From Collinsella sp. TF08-11AT (GTDB lineage Bacteria > Actinomycetota > Coriobacteriia > Coriobacteriales > Coriobacteriaceae): a stretch of 59,946 nucleotides of DNA. Position 1 is the stretch's first letter. Each line of letters opens with the position of its first letter. Where the stretch lies: the NCBI RefSeq assembly GCF_003437035.1, contig NZ_QSRL01000013.1, positions 6,453 through 66,398 of the forward strand, read 5' to 3'. Made by a program: the position numbers and the translations under genes. The notes under the pieces were generated by a model. That model saw only the letters and a program-made list of their open reading frames with translations. It was not told the DNA's origin and searched no databases. This document shows positions 18,117 through 25,941 of the stretch, piece by piece.

Positions 18117-18362
18117 ATGGCTACTGATCACGAGCTCGCGCTCTACGTTATGACCGGCTGCCCGTATTGCATAAAGGTCAAGCGTTTCCTGGCCGATAAC
18201 GGCGTGACCATCCCCGAGCGTAATATCTCGACCGATTCCGATGCCGAGCAGACGCTCATCGCCGTCGGCGGAAAGCGCCAAGTTCCCTGCCTGTTCATTG
18301 ACGGCACGCCACTCTACGAGTCGGGCGACATCATCGCGTGGATACAGAAGAACCTGCTCTAG
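18117..18362 (+). CDS. Glutaredoxin-like thiol-disulfide protein
   Basis: Small cytoplasmic redox protein of 81 residues with the active site CPYC (Cys15-Cys18), the cis-Pro loop RQVPCLFIDG and C-terminal ESGDIIAWI, as in glutaredoxins and the N-terminal fold of GSTs. It may reduce protein disulfides with low-molecular-weight thiols. The ATG follows TTGGAGACCT; an upstream in-frame ATG lacks a site. Last gene before a hairpin repeat that may end its transcript. Confidence 0.9.
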   Translation: MATDHELALYVMTGCPYCIKVKRFLADNGVTIPERNISTDSDAEQTLIAVGGKRQVPCLFIDGTPLYESGDIIAWIQKNLL

Positions 18363-18414
18363 CGTTCTATTGCGGTCGGCCGGCCCCAACGCACAAACCC
18401 ATACGGCACAAACA

Positions 18415-18469
18415 TGTACGTCAGCATCCAAAGTCGATATTTTTCGACATCTTTGGATGCTGACGTACA
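18415..18469. repeat. TGTACGTCAGCATCCAA hairpin repeat, copy 1
   Basis: A 19-bp perfect inverted repeat (18415-18433/18451-18469) encloses GTCGATATTTTTCGACAT. It is about 90 percent identical to copy 2 at 18964-19018. The two copies flank the RHH cassette in the same orientation. It may also act as a terminator for the glutaredoxin gene. Confidence 0.9.
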
Positions 18470-18483
18470 GCTATTTGTGGGCA

Positions 18484-18512
18484 GTCGTTGGGGACGTTCT
18501 TAAATGACTAGT
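18484..18512 (+). repeat. Single copy of the GGGGACGTTCTT element
   Basis: Twenty-eight of 29 bases match the forward unit at 8254-8282. It lies between the hairpin repeat and the RHH cassette promoter. Confidence 0.9.
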
Positions 18513-18521
18513 TACTTGTAT

Positions 18522-18547
18522 TTTTGTCTACAAAATTGTATACAAAA
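18522..18547 (+). promoter_or_regulatory. Operator-like palindrome of the RHH cassette
   Basis: An 11-bp inverted repeat with one mismatch, TTTTGTCTACA - AAAT - TGTATACAAAA, sits just upstream of the two small genes in AT-rich DNA. RHH antitoxins normally repress their own promoters at such sites. Confidence 0.5.
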
Positions 18548-18561
18548 AGAGAAGCCGCCTC

Positions 18562-18669
18562 ATGGAGCTCATCGCTCGATGTTGCCCCGATCGGGATGGT
18601 TACATCATTTACCACGCCCTTGTCCCTCCTACGCGCAAGGTGCTCAGGGAAATCGGAATCGATCGATAG
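18562..18669 (+). CDS. Small 35-residue open frame coupled to the RHH gene
   Basis: Open frame MELIARCCPDRDGYIIYHAL and on to GIDR, 35 residues, beginning at an ATG with a weak GAGAAG site. Its TAG stop overlaps the AGGAGG ribosome site of the RHH gene, the usual arrangement of a toxin-antitoxin pair. I do not recognise the family. It is too short for known toxins of RHH partners and may be the surviving 3' end of a deleted gene, or a genuine micro-protein. Confidence 0.35.
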   Translation: MELIARCCPDRDGYIIYHALVPPTRKVLREIGIDR

Positions 18670-18677
18670 GAGGCGCT

Positions 18678-18944
18678 ATGGACGCTAAACAGCTCGAAAA
18701 GATGATGGGGTTTGCTCCCGGTGAGCTAGAAAAAGCCGCAGCGGCATACGAAAAAGATGAGTGGCCGAAGGGCCACACCGTCAAGTTGGGAAGGCCGCCG
18801 ATTTCCGATGAACCAAGCGTTGTTTTATCGGCACGTGTGGGCGAATCGGTTCTTGAAGCATTTGACGCAAAGGCAAAGCGCCATGGGCAAACGCGCACGG
18901 AGCGACTCAGGGAACTCATTACACTCGATGCAATGATTGCCTAG
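18678..18944 (+). CDS. Ribbon-helix-helix (antitoxin-like) protein
   Basis: DNA-binding protein of 88 residues. The N-terminal 45 residues are charged and probably flexible (partner-binding in antitoxins). Residues about 47-85 (PSVVLSARVGESVLEAFDAK, then RTERLRELI) match the strand-helix-helix of CopG/RHH regulators. The ATG follows AGGAGGCGCT. With the small upstream frame it forms a TA-like unit behind a palindrome and between two hairpin repeats. A stand-alone RHH repressor is the alternative. Confidence 0.75.
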   Translation: MDAKQLEKMMGFAPGELEKAAAAYEKDEWPKGHTVKLGRPPISDEPSVVLSARVGESVLEAFDAKAKRHGQTRTERLRELITLDAMIA

Positions 18945-18963
18945 TCCCCTGCCGAACCAAACA

Positions 18964-19018
18964 TGTACGTCAGCATCCAAAAACGATATTTTTCGACATC
19001 CTTGGATGCTGGCGTACA
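18964..19018. repeat. TGTACGTCAGCATCCAA hairpin repeat, copy 2
   Basis: Arms TGTACGTCAGCATCCAA (18964-18980) and TTGGATGCTGGCGTACA (19002-19018) pair with one G-T mismatch. The loop ATATTTTTCGACAT is shared with copy 1. A T6 tract follows directly, so on the plus strand it could terminate the RHH transcript. Confidence 0.9.
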
Positions 19019-19075
19019 GTTTTTTGCATGGGTCCGGCACAGGCGATCCGTTCTTCTCCGTCCCCAAGGGATCAT

Positions 19076-20035
19076 TTAGCCACAAAAGCGGGCGATGGGC
19101 GCAAGCTGCTGCTCGCGAAAGACACGGTCGACAGCGGCACGGTATTCATCGACCTTTTTGGTCTTGCGTACGAGTTTGTGAACGGTCGCGGGATCGGCGA
19201 AGGCGCATTTGGCGTAGAACCACCACTCCTTCATGCGAAAGACCGCGTTGCCCCCAATCTCGTCCGCATAGGCCGCAAACAGCATGTCATGGAAGCGTTG
19301 CAGCTCAGCGGCGGTAGCGGCAGGGTCGCCCTTAACCATGCGAGCCAGCGCGGGATTCGCAAGCAAGCCGCGCCCCAACATTACGTGGCGTGTTCCGGGA
19401 TAGGCCTTCACCAGCGCATCCATGTCCTCAAGATCAAAGATGTCGCCGTTATAGGCCACGGGGAACGGCGCCCGTTCCAGCGTCTCGCCGTAAAACTCTT
19501 TGCGCGGTGAGCCCGTATAACGGTCCTTTTGCACGCGCGGATGCACGATCAACTCCGCCAGCGGCATTCGGCAATAGAGGTCGAGCACGCGCTCGTACTC
19601 GTCATCGCATTCGAGCCCCAGTCTGGTCTTGACCGACACCGGCAAGGGCGAGCGTTCGCACACGTCGCTCAAGAACACCTCGAGCTCATCCAAATTGCGC
19701 AGAAAGCCCGAACCCTTGCCCTTCGCGACCACCGTACCCGAAGGGCAGCCAAGGTTGAGGTTGACCTCGCGGTAACCCATATCGGCAAGCACCTGCGCCG
19801 CCCACACAAACTCGTCCGCATTCTTGGACATCAGCTGGGGCACCACGTTAAGTCCCTGGTTGTTGGCAGGATCGACCTCTTTAAACGCCTTGCCGCCAAA
19901 GCGATTGCCCACCCGCGGCGGCGGCAAAAACGGCGTGTAATAACAATCGAGCGCGCCGAAGCACTCCGCATGCACGCGACGGAACACATGCCCGGTAACC
20001 CCCTCCATAGGAGCCAGCGATAAATACATCAACAT
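19076..20035 (-). CDS. tRNA-dihydrouridine synthase
   Basis: FMN enzyme reducing uridine to dihydrouridine in tRNA. The 319-residue product starts LSLAPMEGVTGHVFRR (the usual Dus opening), has NLGCP with the catalytic Cys97, then KTRLG, LIVHPR and the FMN phosphate loop NGDI/MLGRGLL. The C-terminal helical domain is shorter than in DusB, so I leave the subfamily open. The ATG is weakly preceded by GAGAATGG. Confidence 0.94.
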   Translation of the reverse strand: MLMYLSLAPMEGVTGHVFRRVHAECFGALDCYYTPFLPPPRVGNRFGGKAFKEVDPANNQGLNVVPQLMSKNADEFVWAAQVLADMGYREVNLNLGCPSGTVVAKGKGSGFLRNLDELEVFLSDVCERSPLPVSVKTRLGLECDDEYERVLDLYCRMPLAELIVHPRVQKDRYTGSPRKEFYGETLERAPFPVAYNGDIFDLEDMDALVKAYPGTRHVMLGRGLLANPALARMVKGDPAATAAELQRFHDMLFAAYADEIGGNAVFRMKEWWFYAKCAFADPATVHKLVRKTKKVDEYRAAVDRVFREQQLAPIARFCG

Positions 20036-20049
20036 CCATTCTCAAATCA

Positions 20050-20080
20050 ATGTGACAAAGGGACTGTCCCTTTGTCACAT
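20050..20080. repeat. 31-bp odd palindrome, copy 1
   Basis: Perfect 15+1+15 palindrome with half-site ATGTGACAAAGGGAC around a central T. It sits between the divergent dus and DUF3592-like genes. The same element occurs at 21885, 28118 and 31581. Confidence 0.95.
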
Positions 20081-20152
20081 AATACGCCCACCGAGGGCGG
20101 GGGTTCTCTATACTGAGTCACATATGACGGTATCGCGCCAAAGGAGAACGCC

Positions 20153-20680
20153 GTGACCACGTCGCAGATATCCCTGCTCGCGCTCATCTTGGTTGGGGGC
20201 ATCGGCATCCTGCTTATCGGAGTGAGCGCGCTCATGAAAGCCGCCGCTCGCAAGAAAGCCAAGGCCTGTACCGCCGTGACCATGGGAACGGTCATCGACC
20301 ATCGCTTTATGGGCGAAGGCAGGATGTATCCCGTTTTGGAATACGCCGTCGACGGCACGCAATACCGCGCGAAAAAACAATTCCGTGGCATAAAGACCAA
20401 AAGCTTGTCGGGACTCCCCATCCGCACGCAAGCCACCGCCTACGAAGACGCCAAGGGCTGGCTGCACGTGCAGACAGGCCCCATCGCCCGCCTAGGCACC
20501 CTCGCGGAGCAGCTTTGGCCCCTCGGTAGCCAAATGACCGTGTACTACAACCCCAGCAACCCAGACAAAAGCTATGTCGAACGCCCCATCGTGGGCAACT
20601 TTGCCACACTGATGTTTAACATCGCAGGCTTCTTGCTCATCGCGATGAGCATCTTGCTCTATGTTCTTATCCAGCGCTAG
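20153..20680 (+). CDS. DUF3592-like membrane protein
   Basis: Protein of 175 residues with a TM helix at about 7-28, a beta-rich extracytoplasmic region holding YPVLEYAVDG and GSQMTVYYNPSNPDKSYVE (the pattern of DUF3592 proteins), and a second TM at about 150-172. Function unknown. The GTG start has AAGGAG seven bases upstream, and TATACT at 20109-20114 is a possible -10 box. It is followed after 63 bp by another membrane protein gene. Confidence 0.8.
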   Translation: MTTSQISLLALILVGGIGILLIGVSALMKAAARKKAKACTAVTMGTVIDHRFMGEGRMYPVLEYAVDGTQYRAKKQFRGIKTKSLSGLPIRTQATAYEDAKGWLHVQTGPIARLGTLAEQLWPLGSQMTVYYNPSNPDKSYVERPIVGNFATLMFNIAGFLLIAMSILLYVLIQR

Positions 20681-20743
20681 CTCAAACTGATGCGCCCCGC
20701 GCCCCATGCGCCGCAACGACCGTTACGACACCAAGGATCAGCC

Positions 20744-21877
20744 ATGGCAACACTTTCCGAACAAGAACGCAAGCGTATCCAGCGATACTGCATCTATCCC
20801 AAGATTGCCGGAGCGGCGCTCGCCATGGCATTCGTGCTGCCCCTTTTGATCATTCCCTTCGAAATGATTGACGACATCGTCTTCCATCACGAAGGCTTCC
20901 AGGAGACGGGCATGATGACCGCCTTGGCGCTCACCGCCGTCGAGCTCGCCATCTTCTGCTACTGCGCGCTCGCGCCGCGCTTTGGCATGCGCGGCAAGCA
21001 GTGGAAAGAAATGCAGCGCCGACTCGCCGTCGAGCAGTCCGAGAAAGACCGCTCGGCACAAATCGCGGGCGTTATTGGCACGCAGGCCGCTGCGCGCCTG
21101 CTCAAGAACAGCGACAACGAGACCGCGCGCAACCTGGGCGGCGCGGCAGAAGTCGCCGCTGCCGTAGGCGCCGTCGCCACCGCGGCAGACGTGCTTGCCG
21201 AAAGCTTTGCCAACGCAAAGGCCATGGCAGAGGCCTGTGGCGTGCCTATCCCCCGTGCAAAAAAGTGGATCGTCGCGCTTGTGGCACTGCCCCTCGCAAT
21301 CGTGTGCGGTGCCTATATCCCGCAGCTGGCGCAGGGAAACATCAAGATGCAACAGAACGCCGCGGCCGCGGCCGAGCAGATCGCCATCGCCCGCAAGGCA
21401 TTAGAGCCCGCATGCGAGTACGTGTCCGCCGATGACCCCTACGAGCGATATCAAGATTACGGCTATCATGTCCGCGGCTACTTGCACGACGGCGACTCCG
21501 ATACCCAGAAGACCTATACGTACCTGGATTTCGATAACAAGGGAACGCTCAAGGAAGTGAGTTACATAGCGGAGATCGACCCCGACGCGAGCCTTGAGGA
21601 CAACCTCGCCCGCATCGAGCTCGACTTGGATGAGCTTTCCTCTGTCGTCCAAACCGTAGACGTCAAGACCGTGAGTCCCGAGCTCCTAGCACCGCAAAAG
21701 CTCCCCGAAGAGTTTAGGCAGGCTTTTTTGAACGGTTCGCTCTACGAGAGAATCTCCATCAGGACGAGTGACGACCTCATCAAAACGTACTATTCGTTTG
21801 ACACGGAGCCCGAGGACGAGTTTGACGAGTACACCCATCCAAGCATCCGTATCACGTTGGTGGGCAAAACGAGCTAG
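20744..21877 (+). CDS. Membrane protein of unknown function
   Basis: Protein of 377 residues, family not recognised. Two TM helices at about 20-42 and 58-78, an alanine-rich cytoplasmic-looking helical region (about 85-180), a third TM near 188-208, then a 170-residue acidic soluble domain with aromatic-rich strands. The ATG at 20744 follows AAGGA; the frame is open further upstream without a ribosome site. Probably co-transcribed with the DUF3592-like gene. Confidence 0.75.
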   Translation: MATLSEQERKRIQRYCIYPKIAGAALAMAFVLPLLIIPFEMIDDIVFHHEGFQETGMMTALALTAVELAIFCYCALAPRFGMRGKQWKEMQRRLAVEQSEKDRSAQIAGVIGTQAAARLLKNSDNETARNLGGAAEVAAAVGAVATAADVLAESFANAKAMAEACGVPIPRAKKWIVALVALPLAIVCGAYIPQLAQGNIKMQQNAAAAAEQIAIARKALEPACEYVSADDPYERYQDYGYHVRGYLHDGDSDTQKTYTYLDFDNKGTLKEVSYIAEIDPDASLEDNLARIELDLDELSSVVQTVDVKTVSPELLAPQKLPEEFRQAFLNGSLYERISIRTSDDLIKTYYSFDTEPEDEFDEYTHPSIRITLVGKTS

Positions 21878-21884
21878 GCGCCCA

Positions 21885-21915
21885 ATGTGACAAAAGGACT
21901 GTCCCTTTGTCACAT
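21885..21915. repeat. 31-bp odd palindrome, copy 2
   Basis: Same element as at 20050, with one mismatch (AAAAGG in the left arm). It lies eight bases after the stop codon of the preceding gene, between convergent genes. Confidence 0.95.
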
Positions 21916-21923
21916 TCCATGAA

Positions 21924-21950
21924 AAAGGGCACCGGCGTTAGCCGATGCCC
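21924..21950 (-). terminator. Rho-independent terminator of the agmatine/MFS operon
   Basis: On the minus strand GGGCATCGGC - TAAC - GCCGGTGCCC is followed directly by TTTTTC. It lies 50 bp past the MFS stop codon. Confidence 0.8.
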
Positions 21951-22000
21951 TAAAGCTGCTGCAGATTAACTCCTACAGCGTATGACTAAGACGAATCGAA

Positions 22001-23266
22001 CTATTCGTCCCAAGAGAGGCTCTTACCAGTCTTCTTTGCCAGCAGCAAGAACAGACCGATGATGACGTTGCATGCAATACAGAAGATGAAAACGCCCTGG
22101 AAGGAGCCGACAAGCTCGTATACCTTCATCATGACGGGCATGCCAAAGGCGCCGACGATATAGCCCACGGAGCAGATGAGCGCGAAGATGCGACCAAAGT
22201 CACGGGAGCCAAAGACGTCCATCACCAAAACGGTCAGAGCGGTGCCGGCGATGACGTACATGACGTCGTTAACACCGGCAGCAAGAATGCTGAGCGTCGA
22301 GTTGCCGCTGCTCATCATGAGCATGACAAAGGAGAGAATCGAGACGGCGAGCCAGCTCAGAATGGCCTTGGTGCTGCCAAACTTATCGCAAGTGGTACCG
22401 ACGATCGGGTTGAGGAACAGGTCGAACAGCGATGCGGCGGAAACCATGAAGCCACCCACCATGGGGCTAAAGCCGACCTCGGCGGCATAGGTGGGGAACA
22501 GCTGGTTCATGCAGCAAGTAAGCTGAACGAGGCAGAGGAAGCCGATGCAGAAAAAGAATGCAGGCGACTTAATAGCGCGTGCGTAGCTAACGCCACGTGC
22601 ACTATCCTCGGTCGTCTCCTCGGTCTCGGCGACCGTCTCGCCTTCGACATAGCCATAGGGCAGCATGCCCTTGTCCTGGGGCTTATAGCGGATAATCAGG
22701 ATGGAAGCGGGAAGAATGAGCACGGCGGAGACGCCAGCGAGCACCAGATAACCAGTCCTCCAGCCAGCAGCCTCAATGACAGAGGTGATGACGGGACTCA
22801 TGATGAGCATGTAAATCGAGTTCACTGCCCAAGCGAGACCAATTGCCAGGCCGCCAGATTTTTTGAACCACTGGTCAATAACATCGGACATGGCGACGCC
22901 GGTAGTGAAGGCGAAGCAAACGCCAATCAAAGCACCAGCTGCGATGAACATCCAGACTTCGGTGTAGAAGGCCATGCCTGCGCCAGCGGCGAGCAGAATA
23001 AGCTCGACGACGGGGAGCCAAAACTTGCCAACAACCTTGGGGATGAGTTTTCCGACAAACGGAAGAGCCGCTGCAAGACCAATGAGCGTTGCAGTGAAGT
23101 AATACGAGAAGATGGAGTAGTCAAATCCGAACTCCTCGCACACGGGCGCGACGAAGGAGCCAGCGATTACGCTATAGGATCCGGTCGTACCGGCAGACAT
23201 GAGGCCGAGCGCGATCACGAGAACCCATGCGTAAACCTTGCTGCTCTTTAACTTTGCATTTTCCAT
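22001..23266 (-). CDS. MFS transporter, OFA (oxalate/formate antiporter-like) type
   Basis: Membrane carrier of 421 residues with 12 predicted helices and a central polar loop (about 205-225). The first helix carries GLMSAGTTGSYSVIAGSF and the loop between helices 4 and 5 DVIDQWFKKSGGLAIG, as in the OFA family. The AGGAG ribosome site overlaps the stop of the carbamoyltransferase gene, so it is the third gene of that operon. In place of the usual agmatine/putrescine antiporter it may move the operon's substrate or product (inference). A close paralogue is at 26708-27988. Confidence 0.9.
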   Translation of the reverse strand: MENAKLKSSKVYAWVLVIALGLMSAGTTGSYSVIAGSFVAPVCEEFGFDYSIFSYYFTATLIGLAAALPFVGKLIPKVVGKFWLPVVELILLAAGAGMAFYTEVWMFIAAGALIGVCFAFTTGVAMSDVIDQWFKKSGGLAIGLAWAVNSIYMLIMSPVITSVIEAAGWRTGYLVLAGVSAVLILPASILIIRYKPQDKGMLPYGYVEGETVAETEETTEDSARGVSYARAIKSPAFFFCIGFLCLVQLTCCMNQLFPTYAAEVGFSPMVGGFMVSAASLFDLFLNPIVGTTCDKFGSTKAILSWLAVSILSFVMLMMSSGNSTLSILAAGVNDVMYVIAGTALTVLVMDVFGSRDFGRIFALICSVGYIVGAFGMPVMMKVYELVGSFQGVFIFCIACNVIIGLFLLLAKKTGKSLSWDE

Positions 23267-23277
23267 TGATACAGCTC

Positions 23278-24342
23278 CTAGAGACCCAGAAGGGCGCACA
23301 TAACGGCCTTGATGGTGTGCTGACGGTTCTCTGCCTCACGGAAGATGACCGACGCGTTGGCCTCAAAGCACTCGTCCGCAATCTCAAAGCCCTCGGTGAT
23401 GATTTCACGATGCAGGTCGTTCTTGCACTGGTCGAGCAACATCTTGCCAACGCGGTGATTTGCGTTGTGAACAGAGGGGAGCTCGTGCATGCAGAAGATG
23501 TCGGGGTTGTTGGTGCGCTTGCACAGCTCACTGGTGACGCGATAGGGGTACAGGGACTCGGCGTCGCCAAGCCAAGAGTTGTAGTCGTCAGGGTCCAGAA
23601 CCTCGTCGCCGCACTCGGGGTTGATGTAGCGCCACTCCTCGGTAACGATTACGTCGACACCGTCCAGAGCATCAAGGTCAGAGGTGATGGTGAAGGTCCT
23701 GTTAGGCGCGTACTTGGCGTAGCAGGCCTCAACCTCCTCGATCATTTCCTTGCACATCTGGTGACGGAGGTCGTCGGGGCCGATGGCGAGGAAGTCCATG
23801 TCGAGCATCGCGCACAGACGGCCATACCACACGGGGGCGCCGGCGCAGTTGCCAACGAAGGCCATCTTCTTGCCACGGCTCGTGCGCAGACCACCCCACT
23901 GCTCCTCCATCGTGAGAGCGTCAGCGAGCATCTGGGTCGGGTGATCGCCGAGGGTGAGGGCATTGATGACTGGAATATCGACCAAGTCGGCGACATCATA
24001 GAGGAACTGCTCGTCCTTTTGTGCACGATAGACAATGAGATCATACATGCCGTTGAAGACGCGCATGGCATCCTCGATGGTCTCGCAATCGCCCATGTGG
24101 GAGTTGGTCAGATAGGTGAAGCCCATGCCCAGGTCGTTGCAAGAGGTCTCAAAGGCGCAACGAGTGCGGGTCGAGCCCCACTCAAAGTTGGCGAGAACGT
24201 TCTTGCCGGGGAAGTAGCGCTGGTCGACACCGGACTTTTTCTGGGCCTTGAGGTTCCAGGCAAGATCGATGAGGTAACGGAAATCCTCAGAGGAAAGATC
24301 GTGGATGTTGAGGTAGTCGCGACCGCGAAGGCTGTTGTTCAT
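23278..24342 (-). CDS. Carbamoyltransferase (putrescine/ornithine type, substrate uncertain)
   Basis: Aspartate/ornithine carbamoyltransferase superfamily protein of 354 residues. Carbamoyl-phosphate sites are clear: STRTR at 57-61 and HPTQ at 134-137. The second-substrate motif, HCLP in ornithine and putrescine enzymes, reads HELP here (about 288), so the usual Cys is Glu. Context suggests carbamoylputrescine phosphorolysis after agmatine deimination, which would give putrescine and carbamoyl phosphate, but no carbamate kinase gene is in the window. The ATG follows AAAGGAAATAGGC. It sits between the deiminase and MFS genes. Confidence 0.88.
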   Translation of the reverse strand: MNNSLRGRDYLNIHDLSSEDFRYLIDLAWNLKAQKKSGVDQRYFPGKNVLANFEWGSTRTRCAFETSCNDLGMGFTYLTNSHMGDCETIEDAMRVFNGMYDLIVYRAQKDEQFLYDVADLVDIPVINALTLGDHPTQMLADALTMEEQWGGLRTSRGKKMAFVGNCAGAPVWYGRLCAMLDMDFLAIGPDDLRHQMCKEMIEEVEACYAKYAPNRTFTITSDLDALDGVDVIVTEEWRYINPECGDEVLDPDDYNSWLGDAESLYPYRVTSELCKRTNNPDIFCMHELPSVHNANHRVGKMLLDQCKNDLHREIITEGFEIADECFEANASVIFREAENRQHTIKAVMCALLGL

Positions 24343-24386
24343 GCCTATTTCCTTTCAATTGTTTGATGGGTAAGTGTCGAATGCGC

Positions 24387-24416
24387 CCCCGAGGGAAACA
24401 CGGATATCCCTCGGGG
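24387..24416 (-). other. Intra-operon hairpin
   Basis: A perfect 10-bp stem CCCCGAGGGA/TCCCTCGGGG with a 10-nt loop lies in the 121-bp gap between the deiminase and carbamoyltransferase genes, without a T tract. It may be a processing or attenuation site. Confidence 0.5.
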
Positions 24417-24463
24417 ACTGTAAATGTGGCGCTTGGATCAGGCAGCGCAAGTTTAAGAACTTG

Positions 24464-25702
24464 CTAGCAGCTGGCAGCCACGTCCTTGGTCCAGCAGTGC
24501 ACGCCGCCGCCGGACAGGTTAAGCGCGAGAGAGTCGATCATGATGACCTTGCGATCGGGGAAGCAGCTCTCAAGAACCGCCTTGGCCTGCTCGTCCTTCT
24601 CCTTCACGACTTCGCTCATGCCTTCGTGGTAATAACGCTGGCCAAGAACGACGCCGTTGCAGATGAGGAAGTTGCAGTAGCTTGCTGCGGCATAAAAGTG
24701 AACGGGGCCTTCGGGCCAAGGGGTGCCATCCATGAACTTGCCGCCCATTTCGTCGATGAAGCCCTTATACAGCTCGTAGTCCTCGTCGCCGGGAGCGATG
24801 ACAACCTCGATCGGCTCGGCAGTGGGCATGCGGACGATTTCGAAGGGCTTGCCCTCCCAGTCCGTCTCGGCGCGTAGAATCTCGTAGGCGGCGTCGATGC
24901 GACGATGCGATTCCGCGCCCGCCTTGCTCGAGGCGGCCTCCTCATCGGATACCTCGGCAAGAAGAATCTTGTTCGGGGTGATAAAGCGGCACATCTCATC
25001 GATGTGGGCGGCGAAGCTCATGCCGAAGACAGGAGTTCCATCTTCCTTCTCGTCGAGGATGCCCAGTCGATAGTCGTCGTCCTCAAGCATAGGCTGCGGC
25101 AGCCAGATAACCTTGTTGAGGTTGTAGATGCGCTTGTACTCGGCCTCCACTTCCTCTTTTGAGAACTCGGGATTGCGCTTGCGGCATTCCGTGTCCTCGA
25201 TGGCGATCAGGGTGCCGTGACCGTCAAACTCGCGGTCGCCGCCCTCCGAAACCATTTCGGAATTGACGATATCGAAGCACCCGAGCGCAACCGCCATGTG
25301 AACAGCTGCCCTGCGTGCGGACTGGCACTCTGGGGAGTTCTTGTCCCACACGCCATAATAGGTCCAAGCGGGGTTGACCATATAGGAATGGCCTTCGTCG
25401 TCGACCATGATGCTGGGGCCGTTGTCGCGAACGTAGAAGTTGGAGTCTTCGAACTGCGTAATCTGGATACGGTCGAGATCCACCCCTTCTTCTTTAAGGC
25501 GCGAGCAGGCTTCCTCGTAGGAGCCGGGGGTGCCACAGTTGAGATTGACCGTAACGTCGCCATACTCAAGCAAAGCTTTAATTACGTCAACGCAGGGCTG
25601 ACGATTATCGAAGCCCTCTGCGCGAATGTAATCGGGAAGCCATGTCACATAGACGTTGGAGCGCTTCTCAAACTCGCCCGGCATACGATAGTTCTCGTAC
25701 AT
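24464..25702 (-). CDS. Agmatine deiminase-like (PPAD family) enzyme
   Basis: Guanidine-modifying enzyme of 412 residues related to agmatine deiminase and Porphyromonas-type peptidylarginine deiminase. Active-site elements are present: VRDNGP with Asp93, SEGGDREFDGHG with Glu153, HID (His233/Asp235) and the nucleophile Cys403 in GGGVHCW. It is about 40 residues longer than AguA, mainly in the acidic region after 190. Expected reaction: agmatine to N-carbamoylputrescine and ammonia. The ATG at 25702 has GGAAGGACC upstream. First gene of a three-gene operon behind a palindromic operator and divergent from a TetR gene. Confidence 0.85.
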   Translation of the reverse strand: MYENYRMPGEFEKRSNVYVTWLPDYIRAEGFDNRQPCVDVIKALLEYGDVTVNLNCGTPGSYEEACSRLKEEGVDLDRIQITQFEDSNFYVRDNGPSIMVDDEGHSYMVNPAWTYYGVWDKNSPECQSARRAAVHMAVALGCFDIVNSEMVSEGGDREFDGHGTLIAIEDTECRKRNPEFSKEEVEAEYKRIYNLNKVIWLPQPMLEDDDYRLGILDEKEDGTPVFGMSFAAHIDEMCRFITPNKILLAEVSDEEAASSKAGAESHRRIDAAYEILRAETDWEGKPFEIVRMPTAEPIEVVIAPGDEDYELYKGFIDEMGGKFMDGTPWPEGPVHFYAAASYCNFLICNGVVLGQRYYHEGMSEVVKEKDEQAKAVLESCFPDRKVIMIDSLALNLSGGGVHCWTKDVAASC

Positions 25703-25777
25703 GGTTGGTCCTTCCGTCGGGTTTCCCGCAATGCTGTCCGGCCGCGACAATAGCGGGGTTACACCAGCTATAGTACT

Positions 25778-25849
25778 ACTATACCTACCGTTCGGTAGGT
25801 GTTTTTGTATAATTGCCATTCGCCTGTCGATACCTACCGTTCACCGTTT
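25778..25849. promoter_or_regulatory. Divergent promoter region with TetR operator-like palindromes
   Basis: A perfect palindrome ACCTACCG-TT-CGGTAGGT (25783-25800) touches a minus-strand TATAGT box (25778-25783) for the deiminase operon and lies just before a plus-strand TATAAT (25808-25813) facing the TetR gene. A second copy of the half-site, ACCTACCGTTCACCG, begins at 25832. This is the expected layout for TetR autorepression and operon control. Confidence 0.65.
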
Positions 25850-25941
25850 ATAGTGGTCGTGTTTGGACACGAATTGATGTTCCGTTGCCATTCTTAATAA
25901 TGTTGGCAATGCGGAAGTGATTTGCAATGGAGAAGTGAAGC

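Noticed and set aside
22001..25702. Complete agmatine deiminase pathway with carbamate kinase
   Set aside because: No carbamate kinase gene lies in the operon or elsewhere in the window, so the ATP-yielding step cannot be claimed.
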